Source: CAJCBL01 sp035298965
GTDB taxonomy: Bacteria > Verrucomicrobiota > Verrucomicrobiia > Opitutales > Opitutaceae
Direction of reading: 5' to 3'
NCBI GenBank assembly: GCA_035298965.1
Contig: DATGXO010000186.1
Location: forward strand, 1 to 19,499
DNA length: 19,499 nt
Numbering within the stretch: position 1 is the stretch's first letter; every line of letters begins with the position of its first letter. Shown here piece after piece: positions 13,664 to 19,499 of the stretch. The notes beneath the pieces are model-generated. The model worked only from the letters and a program-made list of their open reading frames with translations, made no database searches and was not told the DNA's origin. The position numbers and the translations under genes were made by a program.

Positions 13664-14405
13664 AGGCGAAGGCGTGAAGGCCGAGGAGAATCAGATCGGG
13701 CACGAGCTCGGCAAAGAGATTATCGCGCGAAAATCTGGCGGCGTTTCCACCCGTGGCGAGGACGAGCGGGCGTTTCCGCCCGTAGATTTCCTGCGAGATC
13801 CGGCCGACGAGTTCGCGCACCGCGCCCACATGGCCGAAGTGCAACCCCGCGGCGATCGCCTCGTGCGGGCTCCGGCCCACTGCGCTCGCCGGGGCTGCGC
13901 CGCCGACCTTCGGCAGCTGGGCGGTGCGCGTGGCGAGCATCTCGCTCCACAGACCGAAACCGGGGAGAATCGCGCCGCCGGCGACGATACCGGTCGCCGT
14001 CACGGCCGTGACGGTCGTGGCGGTGCCGAAATCGATCACGATCCGGTCGCGCCCCGGAAAACTCGTGTGCGCGCCGAGTGCCGCGGCCACGCGGTCGGCG
14101 CCGAGCTCGCGCGGGCGCTTGTAGGCGATCGTGAGCCCGTGAGCGCTCTCGGCGCGCAGCACGCGCGGCGCGAGCCCGGTGGCATGTTTCGCCGCCGCGC
14201 AGAGCGGTAGTGTGAGCTCGGGCACGACGGAGCAGAGCGCGACGCGATCGAAGTCGCCGCGCGCTTCCGTGCCGACGAAGCGGCGCAGCTTCGCCTCGGC
14301 TTTGACGTCCGCGACGGGCGTGCGGAAGCGGCGCTCGAGCCGGCCGAGGTCGATGATGCCGCCGGCCAGCGAAGTGTTGCCGATGGTGAGAAGCAGAACG
14401 CGCAT
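13656..14405 (-). CDS. coaX: Type III pantothenate kinase (CoaX)
   Basis: 249 residues, normal length. Phosphorylates pantothenate with ATP, the first committed step to coenzyme A, and as a type III enzyme is expected to resist CoA feedback. It belongs to the ASKHA fold. GADR (102-105, D104) is the catalytic/metal motif and IDFGTATTV (124-132) is the second phosphate motif. The N-terminal phosphate loop reads TIGNTS (7-12), where the family normally has D-x-GNT, so the first Asp is Thr here. The start at ATG 14405 is fixed by the strand just before this loop. It is translationally coupled to panD and divergent from the phosphofructokinase. If the Thr change cripples it, another pantothenate kinase must exist elsewhere. 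Confidence 0.92.
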   Translation of the reverse strand: MRVLLLTIGNTSLAGGIIDLGRLERRFRTPVADVKAEAKLRRFVGTEARGDFDRVALCSVVPELTLPLCAAAKHATGLAPRVLRAESAHGLTIAYKRPRELGADRVAAALGAHTSFPGRDRIVIDFGTATTVTAVTATGIVAGGAILPGFGLWSEMLATRTAQLPKVGGAAPASAVGRSPHEAIAAGLHFGHVGAVRELVGRISQEIYGRKRPLVLATGGNAARFSRDNLFAELVPDLILLGLHAFAYA

Positions 14406-14436
14406 CGCCGCGGAAGTTAGTTTCCCGAACGCCGCT

Positions 14437-14455
14437 CGCCAACTGCAACTTGGCG
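14437..14455. promoter_or_regulatory. Inverted repeat CGCCAA-N7-TTGGCG between coaX and pfk
   Basis: A perfect 6-bp inverted repeat with a 7-nt centre lies in the 121-nt divergent spacer. Its place between two divergent starts would suit an operator, but the arms are short and no other support is seen. Confidence 0.3.
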
Positions 14456-14526
14456 GGGCCGGACCACCGCACGTTGTGCTCGAAACGGGGGCACCGCGTG
14501 CGCCAGAGTGGCGGCGTTTTTCCGCC

Positions 14527-15789
14527 ATGACCATCACCACCCTCGGCGAACCCCGTTTCGACTCCCCGCTGCGCCAGCACGTATGCGACGATGTGCGCGT
14601 GCCCGCCTCGCTCCTGCGCCCGCGCGGCGCGCCGGCGCCGGCCGACGAGGGGTTCGAACTCGCGGGACCGCGAACGAAACTGTTCTTCGCCCCGGGCGCG
14701 GTGCGCGCGGGCATCGTGACCTGCGGCGGGTTGTGCCCAGGAATCAACAACGTCATCCGCTCGCTGTTCCTCGAGCTGCACCACGCATACGGCGTGACGG
14801 AGATCCTCGGTTTTCGCGAGGGCTACCGCGGACTCGACCCGGCGCGCGGCCGGCCGCCGCTGCGGCTCACCGTCGACGACGTGGACCAGATCCACACCGA
14901 GGGCGGCACGATCCTCGGCACGTCGCGCGGGCCGGTGGACACCGGCATCGCGGTCGACCACCTCATGGCGCTCGGCGTAAACGTGCTCTTCACCATCGGC
15001 GGCGACGGCACGCAGCGCGGCGGCAACGACCTGTTCCAGGAGGCGCGCCGGCGCGGCTACCCGCTCGCCGTGGTGGGCGTGCCGAAGACGGTCGACAACG
15101 ACGTGGCATTCGTCGCGCGCACGTTCGGCTACTTCACCGCGGTCGAGGAGGCGGCGAAGGTGCTCACCTGTGCGCACACCGAGGCGCACAGTGTGCGCAA
15201 CGGCATCTCCATCGTTAAACTCATGGGGCGCGACGCGGGGTTCATCACCGTGGGCGCGACGTTGGCCAGCCAGGACGTTAACTTCTGCCTGATCCCGGAG
15301 GTGCCGTTCCGCCTCGAGGGCCGCGGCGGTTTTCTTGTTGCACTCAAGAAACGGGTACTCGACCGCAACCACGCGCTCATCGCCGTGGCCGAGGGCGCGG
15401 GACAGGATCTGGTGAACGGCCCGGCCGCGGGCCAGGACGCCTCGGGCAACGCGAAGCTGAAGGACATCGGGGCGTTTCTGCGCGACGAGATCGCCGCGTA
15501 CTTCAAGGCCGAGCAGATCGAGACGACGATCCGCTACATCGACCCGAGTTACATCGTGCGCAGCGTGCCGGCCGATGCCGAGGACGCGATCCTCTGCGAC
15601 CAGTTTGCGCGGCACGCCGTGCACGCGGCGATGGCGGGCAAGACCGGTCTTGTGATCGGCCAGATGCACGACGAGTTCGTGCACGTGCCGATCGAATTGT
15701 TGGCGACGCAGCGCAAACGCGTCGACCCGGACGGCGCCCTGTGGCGCTCCGCGCTCTCGGCGACCGGCCAGCCTGCGCGATTCGAGTAG
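14527..15789 (+). CDS. 6-phosphofructokinase, long PfkA-superfamily type
   Basis: 420 residues. Phosphorylates fructose 6-phosphate in glycolysis. An N-terminal extension (1-58) precedes the Rossmann-like core with CGGLCPGINNVIRSL (66-80). GGDGT (158-162) is the phosphoryl-donor site; glycine at the fourth position points to ATP, since PPi enzymes carry GGDD there. PKTVDND (186-192) contains the catalytic Asp, and its Lys is otherwise typical of PPi enzymes. Gly plus Lys together match the ATP-using trypanosome/plant-like clade (group X in the literature). GSTSRGP-like substrate loop is seen as GTSRGPVD (131-138), and MGRDAGF follows. Upstream frame to 14179 is rejected because ATG 14527 fits the family. 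No ribosome site. It interrupts the coenzyme A gene cluster on the opposite strand. Confidence 0.92.
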   Translation: MTITTLGEPRFDSPLRQHVCDDVRVPASLLRPRGAPAPADEGFELAGPRTKLFFAPGAVRAGIVTCGGLCPGINNVIRSLFLELHHAYGVTEILGFREGYRGLDPARGRPPLRLTVDDVDQIHTEGGTILGTSRGPVDTGIAVDHLMALGVNVLFTIGGDGTQRGGNDLFQEARRRGYPLAVVGVPKTVDNDVAFVARTFGYFTAVEEAAKVLTCAHTEAHSVRNGISIVKLMGRDAGFITVGATLASQDVNFCLIPEVPFRLEGRGGFLVALKKRVLDRNHALIAVAEGAGQDLVNGPAAGQDASGNAKLKDIGAFLRDEIAAYFKAEQIETTIRYIDPSYIVRSVPADAEDAILCDQFARHAVHAAMAGKTGLVIGQMHDEFVHVPIELLATQRKRVDPDGALWRSALSATGQPARFE

Positions 15790-15857
15790 AGCGGCGCAGC
15801 GCGCGACGGATTCGGAAAGCGAAATCTGGAACTCAGGAAATCAGGAACGGCCGATCG

Positions 15858-15913
15858 GTAGGTCGGGGTTTACCCCCGACTTCCGGAAGAGTCGGGCGTG
15901 AAGCCCGACCTAC
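15858..15913. repeat. REP-like double hairpin, family 1 copy B (best preserved)
   Basis: The element starts GTAGGTCGGG and ends CCCGACCTAC. Each half folds alone: GTCGGGG-TTTAC-CCCCGAC on the left and GTCGGGC-GTGAA-GCCCGAC on the right, joined by TTCCGGAAGA. The halves are also inverted repeats of each other, so the whole 56-nt piece can form one long hairpin. It lies between the convergent pfk and coaB genes. Confidence 0.88.
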
Positions 15914-15960
15914 AGACGGAGAGAACGACCGATGCTGCGGCGCCGGTGCAGGCCGGGCAG

Positions 15961-16593
15961 CTACTTCCGCAGAAACTCGTGGAGCGCATCGACGAGCGCG
16001 GGCACGCCGGCGACGCGTTGCGGTGTGCTGACCGGATCGCGGTAGAGATGAAACGGATGCAGGGGCGCGCGGCGGATCTCGTGCAGGTCGTTGTGCACGG
16101 TGAGATCGACGCCGCCCGCGGCCCATTGCGCGGCGACAGCCTCGCGCGCCGAATCTGCATCGGCGCCGACGGTGAACTTGAAACCGACCACTCTCAGCGG
16201 GCGCGGCGACATGGCCTTGAGCTGCGGGAGGATCTTCGGGGTGCGCACGAGGCGCACGACGAGTTCGTCGACATCGGAGCGGATTTTCCCGACTTGTGCG
16301 AGGTCGGGTCGGTAGTCGGCCACGGCGGCGGTCATGACGACGGCGTCGAAGCCGCCGGCCGCGAGCCGGCGCTGGAGTTTCGCGAGCAGGTCGGCGCAGG
16401 AGGAGAAAGTCTCGCTGTCGTGGACGTGTTGCGGCCGCGCCGCGTTTTCCCCGCGCAGCAGTGCGACATCGTGCCCGAGCGCGAGCAGGCCGTCGGCGAG
16501 GGCGGCGCCGGTCGCGCCGGAGCTGACGTTGGAAACGAACCGCACTTCATCGAGCGGCTCGCGTGTGGCTCCGGCGGTGACAAGGAGGCGCAT
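15961..16593 (-). CDS. coaB: Phosphopantothenoylcysteine synthetase (CoaB, stand-alone)
   Basis: 210 residues: the synthetase half only, where most bacteria have a fused CoaBC of about 400 residues. Joins 4'-phosphopantothenate and cysteine using a nucleotide triphosphate. VTAGATREPLDEVRFVSN (5-22) is the nucleotide-binding start with N22, the residue that shapes the acyl-nucleotide intermediate in CoaB enzymes. SSGATG (24-29) and AAVADYRP (89-96) follow. The usual lysine motif KIKK is reduced to KIRS (103-106). VVGFKF (135-140) and VHND near residue 165 close the active site. It follows coaC on the same strand, 144 nt downstream. ATG 16593 is at the family start; no ribosome site, CCC directly precedes it. 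Confidence 0.93.
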   Translation of the reverse strand: MRLLVTAGATREPLDEVRFVSNVSSGATGAALADGLLALGHDVALLRGENAARPQHVHDSETFSSCADLLAKLQRRLAAGGFDAVVMTAAVADYRPDLAQVGKIRSDVDELVVRLVRTPKILPQLKAMSPRPLRVVGFKFTVGADADSAREAVAAQWAAGGVDLTVHNDLHEIRRAPLHPFHLYRDPVSTPQRVAGVPALVDALHEFLRK

Positions 16594-16661
16594 GGGCGGG
16601 AGGCGAGAGGCTAGAGGGGAGAGTCGAGAGGTGCGGCGAACAGTACGACGGATTGGCCCGT

Positions 16662-16715
16662 GTCGGTCGGGTTTATCCCCGACTGCCGGAAGAATCGGGC
16701 GTGAAGCCTGACCTG
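16662..16715. repeat. REP-like element, family 1 copy C (decayed)
   Basis: This stretch follows the same pattern as the 15858 copy: GGTCGGG, then CCCCGACTGCCGGAAGAATC, then GGGCGTGAAGCC and TGACCTGC. Several pairs are lost. Unlike the other copies, it sits between two genes of the same direction (coaC and coaB). Confidence 0.75.
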
Positions 16716-16737
16716 CGGGAACGCGGTTCTGTTACGT

Positions 16738-17280
16738 TCATCCGAGCGTCTTGAGGACCTCGACGGCGATGGACTCGGGATCGGGGAGACGGCCGGGGCC
16801 TCCTTCGCCGCAGGCGTGCATGCCTTCGGCCGGTTCGATGAAGCGCACGCCCCAGCTGCGGAGCTTGGCGGCGCCGGCCTGCGTGGCAGGATGGAGCCAC
16901 ATGCGGTGGTTCATGGCGGGGACGACGAGCCACGGTTTCTTGTCGAGTTCCCAAGCGAGGAAGAGCGTGCCGAGGAGATCGTCGGCGATGCCGGCGGCGA
17001 GGCGGTTGATGGAGTTGGCGGTGGCCGGGCAGACGAGCGCGAGGTCGGCGTTGCGGGCGAACTCGATGTGGTCGAGCGCGGCGCCGTCGGTCCACATGTC
17101 GTCGTACACGCGGCGGCCGGTGAGGCCCTCAAGGGTGGATTTGCCGATGAAGTGCAGCGCCGCGGGGGTCGTCACCGTTTGCACCGTCACGCCGGCTTGT
17201 GCGAGGCGCGAGATGGTGGTGGTGGCCTTGGCGCAGGCGATCGAGCCGGTGAGGAAGAAGAGGACGTTTTTCGAGGGCAT
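16738..17280 (-). CDS. coaC: Phosphopantothenoylcysteine decarboxylase (CoaC, stand-alone)
   Basis: 180 residues, a flavin-dependent (FMN) decarboxylase that makes 4'-phosphopantetheine from phosphopantothenoylcysteine. GSIACAKA (12-19) is the FMN phosphate loop. H71 in LDHIEFARNAD is the catalytic His of this HFCD family. CPATANSINRLAAGIADDLL (84-103) lines the FMN site. PAMNHRMW (121-128) is the substrate-recognition clamp with the key Asn N124, and ACGEGGPGRL (156-165) holds the essential Cys C157. All needed residues are present. It lies between panB (126 nt upstream) and coaB (144 nt downstream) on one strand. The start is ATG 17280, preceded by CCCCC and no ribosome site. Confidence 0.95.
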   Translation of the reverse strand: MPSKNVLFFLTGSIACAKATTTISRLAQAGVTVQTVTTPAALHFIGKSTLEGLTGRRVYDDMWTDGAALDHIEFARNADLALVCPATANSINRLAAGIADDLLGTLFLAWELDKKPWLVVPAMNHRMWLHPATQAGAAKLRSWGVRFIEPAEGMHACGEGGPGRLPDPESIAVEVLKTLG

Positions 17281-17293
17281 GGGGGCAGGGAAA

Positions 17294-17406
17294 ATGGAAT
17301 CTAGAAGTTAGGATCTAGGAGCTGGGAGCCAAACAAGCGGAGCGGGATTGCGGGCTGCCGGATTGAACTTCTGGATTCTAGCTTCTAGCTCCTAACTCCT
17401 TTCCAT
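17294..17406. repeat. Imperfect inverted repeat in the panB-coaC spacer
   Basis: The left arm (17294-17328) holds AGTTAGGATCTAGGAGCT. The right arm (17370-17406), read on the other strand, holds AGTTAGGAGCTAGAAGCT, and both arms start with ATGGAA. The arms could make a long hairpin of AT-richer DNA than the surroundings, covering nearly the whole spacer. There is no clear T-run for termination. It might be a processing site, an attenuator or an old mobile repeat. Confidence 0.6.
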
Positions 17407-18198
17407 TCAGCGGAAACTTTCCTTCTCACTGGGGAAGGCGCCCGTGCGGACGGCTTCGGCGTAGGCGGCGATGCCGGTCTTCATGACGGCGGCGGAATCG
17501 GCGAAGCGGCGGACGAACTTCGGTTTGAAGTCGGGGGTGAGACCGAGGAGATCGTGGAAGACGAGCACCTGGCCGTCGCAATCGGGGCCGGCGCCGATGC
17601 CGATGGTGGAGGCTTTGAGCGATTCGGTGACGGTCTTCGCCAAAGCGGCTGGCACACATTCGAGGACCATCGAGAAACAACCGGCCTCCTGGACGGCCAG
17701 CGCATCGGCGCGGAGTTGGGCGGCCTCGGCGGGTTCCTTGGCCTGCACCTTGTAGCCGCCGAGCGCGTGCACGGATTGTGGCGTGAGACCGAGGTGGCCC
17801 ATGACGGGAATGCCGGACTCGACGAGATGGTGGAGGACGTCGGCGTGGCCGCGGACGCCCTCGGCCTTCACGGCGTGAGCGCCGGCGCGGAGGAGGGCGG
17901 CGGCGCTGTCGAGCGCGTGGGCGAAACCTTTGCGCACGGCGAGGAACGGGAGGTCGGCGACGATGAGCTTGTCGGGCGCGTTTTTCGCGACGAGGCGGGT
18001 ATGCGTCGCCATGATCTCGGTGGTGGCGCCGAGCGTGTCGCGCTCGCCGTAGAGGGTCATCATCACGCTGTCTCCGACGAGCAGACAGTCGACGGGCGCG
18101 TCGGCCAGAAGGCGAGCGGACCAGGCGTCGTACGCCGTGATCACCACGATTTTGCGTCCCTCGGCCTTGGCGGCGGCGAACTCGCGAATCGTTTTCAT
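17407..18198 (-). CDS. panB: 3-methyl-2-oxobutanoate hydroxymethyltransferase (PanB)
   Basis: 263 residues, normal length. Adds a hydroxymethyl group from methylene-tetrahydrofolate to alpha-ketoisovalerate, giving ketopantoate. VITAYDAWSARL (19-30) opens the barrel. Magnesium ligands are D43 (VGDSV), D82 (IVADLPF) and E113 (VKAEGV); the catalytic base is E180 (MVLECVP). GHLGLTPQSVHALGGYKVQA (134-153) is the family signature, and IGIGAGPDCDGQVLVFHD is near the C-terminus. The segment TLYGERDTLGATTEIMATHT (48-67) departs from the common TLPVT form. ATG 18198 begins the conserved N-terminus; the open frame to 18546 is not coding by family comparison. It is first in the panB-coaC-coaB run and divergent from pepT. 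Confidence 0.95.
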   Translation of the reverse strand: MKTIREFAAAKAEGRKIVVITAYDAWSARLLADAPVDCLLVGDSVMMTLYGERDTLGATTEIMATHTRLVAKNAPDKLIVADLPFLAVRKGFAHALDSAAALLRAGAHAVKAEGVRGHADVLHHLVESGIPVMGHLGLTPQSVHALGGYKVQAKEPAEAAQLRADALAVQEAGCFSMVLECVPAALAKTVTESLKASTIGIGAGPDCDGQVLVFHDLLGLTPDFKPKFVRRFADSAAVMKTGIAAYAEAVRTGAFPSEKESFR

Positions 18199-18299
18199 GG
18201 GAGGGGCAGGAAACGGGATCCGGCCGCGAGGCGCAAGCCGGGCGTCGGGAGGCGCATGGTGCGCGTTTGCGGTCGCGACGGGCGGGCGAGGGTGTTCCG

Positions 18300-19499
18300 A
18301 TGGGCTGCATGAAGATCGACGCCAACGACCTGCTGGAAAGGTTCTGCCGCTACGTGCGGCTCGAGACGCGGAGTGACGGGCACTCGGAGACGACGCCGAG
18401 CACGCCGGGTCAGTGGGATCTGTTGCGCCTGCTCGAACGCGAACTGCGCGAGATCGGCGCGAGCGAAGTCGAGATCGGCGAGCACGGCTATGTGCTGGCG
18501 ACGATCCCGGCGGCGGCGGGCTGCGAGGCGGCGCCGACGATCGCATGGTTCGCGCATGCCGACACGGCGACGGAGTTGCCCGGCGGCGCGACGCCGCTCG
18601 TGCACCGCGCGTGGGACGGGAAGCCGATCGTGTTGCCCGACGATCCGACGCAGGTGCTCAGCGTGGAGAACTCGCCCCACCTGCGCGGCGCGATCGGGCA
18701 GGATGTGATCACGGCCAGCGGCAAGACGTTGCTCGGCGCCGACGACAAGGCGGGCGTGGCGATCGTGATGGCGACGGCGCGGCACTTGTTGCGGCATCCG
18801 GAGCTCAAGCACGGGAAGATCCGGCTCTGTTTCAATCCCGACGAGGAGATCGGTCGCGGCGTGGACAAGCTCGACTTGGAGCGTGTGGGCGCGGTGGCGG
18901 CGTACACGCTCGATGGCGAGTCGCCCGGCGAGATCGACTGGGAGACGTTTTCGGCCGACGCGGCCACGGTGACCATCCGCGGTGTGGCGAGCCATCCGGG
19001 TTGGGCGAAGGATGTGATGGTGAACGCGCTGCGGCTTGCGGGGCGCTTTGTGGCTTCGCTGCCGATGGAGTGCTCGCCGGAGCGCACGGCGGACCGCGAC
19101 GGCTTCGTGCATCCGACGGAGATCTCCGGCAACAGCGAGCGCGCGACGGTGCGGCTGATTCTGCGCGACTTCGAACTCGGCGGACTCGCGGCGAAGAGGG
19201 CGGTGGTCGAGCGCGCGGCGGCGGAACTGCGCGCGGCCGAGCCGCGGGCGCAGGTCGAGGTCGCGTTCGCCGAGCAGTACCGGAATATGCGTTACTGGCT
19301 CGAGAAGGACATGCGCTCGGTGGAGCTCGCGCAGGCGGCGGTGCGGGCCTGCGGGCTGGAACCGAAGCTGCGCTCGGTGCGAGGCGGCACGGACGGCTCG
19401 AAGCTCACGGCGCGCGGGCTGCTCACGCCGAACGTTTTCACCGGGATGCACGAGGTGCACAGCCAGCGCGAGTGGGTGACGTTGCAGGATATGGAGAAG
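18300..19499 (+). CDS. pepT: Peptidase T (tripeptide aminopeptidase), 3' end cut by window
   Basis: 400 residues are visible with no stop; the E. coli enzyme has 408, so only a few residues are missing. An M20-family zinc aminopeptidase that removes the N-terminal residue from tripeptides in the cytoplasm. Metal ligands and catalytic residues are in place: H86 and D88 (FAHADT), D148 (LLGADDK), E182/E183 (FNPDEEIG), and D205 (YTLDGES). SVRGGTDGSKLTARGLLTPN and MHEVHSQREWV near the end hold the last His. Start: ATG 18300 or ATG 18309 (MKIDAND), neither with a ribosome site; the second fits the family N-terminus slightly better. It is divergent from panB with a spacer of about 100 nt. Confidence 0.93.
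   Translation, partial: MGCMKIDANDLLERFCRYVRLETRSDGHSETTPSTPGQWDLLRLLERELREIGASEVEIGEHGYVLATIPAAAGCEAAPTIAWFAHADTATELPGGATPLVHRAWDGKPIVLPDDPTQVLSVENSPHLRGAIGQDVITASGKTLLGADDKAGVAIVMATARHLLRHPELKHGKIRLCFNPDEEIGRGVDKLDLERVGAVAAYTLDGESPGEIDWETFSADAATVTIRGVASHPGWAKDVMVNALRLAGRFVASLPMECSPERTADRDGFVHPTEISGNSERATVRLILRDFELGGLAAKRAVVERAAAELRAAEPRAQVEVAFAEQYRNMRYWLEKDMRSVELAQAAVRACGLEPKLRSVRGGTDGSKLTARGLLTPNVFTGMHEVHSQREWVTLQDMEK

Noticed and set aside
14640..14670. tRNA-like GGTTCGAACTC stretch
   Set aside because: It lies inside the phosphofructokinase coding frame and has no matching acceptor stem or anticodon arm.

Overview
The window is GC-rich DNA from a bacterium. It looks most like the Verrucomicrobia, family Opitutaceae or close to it. 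This is an inference from several traits: secreted proteins built of GWI-type repeats with a thrombospondin-type-3-like calcium linker and a C-terminal YRIEHSTDLKTW...RRFFRV module, separate coaB and coaC genes, almost no Shine-Dalgarno sites, and REP-like palindromes between genes. No mobile element, phage, CRISPR array, tRNA or rRNA was seen.

Left part (1-3200): the 3' end of a protein with a basic tail, closed by a strong intrinsic terminator; a small membrane-anchored protein of unknown function; and an exported GH13 glucosidase or amylase. Middle left (3199-8012, all minus strand): a secreted GWI-repeat protein, then two tandem paralogues (signal peptide, Thr/Gln heptad coiled coil, seven-repeat propeller), then a ROK-type sugar kinase lacking the zinc motif. 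The spacers are short (43-62 nt), so one transcript is plausible. Centre (8392-13163): a GNAT acetyltransferase, a PatB/MalY-type C-S lyase (minus), two small heat-shock proteins with the only strong ribosome-binding sites in the window, and an MscS-family channel.

Right part (13292-19499): a coenzyme A cluster on the minus strand, panB-coaC-coaB and coaX-panD, split by a plus-strand phosphofructokinase, followed by a nearly complete peptidase T. The cluster supplies beta-alanine (PanD), ketopantoate (PanB), pantothenate phosphorylation (CoaX), and the two steps from phosphopantothenate to phosphopantetheine (CoaB, CoaC). panC, panE, coaD and coaE are not in view.

The main unexplained structure is in the spacers. 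All four convergent gene junctions carry REP-like double-hairpin elements of two families. Most start codons lack a Shine-Dalgarno site, and seven are preceded directly by CCC. The tandem propeller paralogues are nearly identical at both ends but strongly diverged in the middle. The best candidate for something undescribed is this secreted GWI/propeller gene group.
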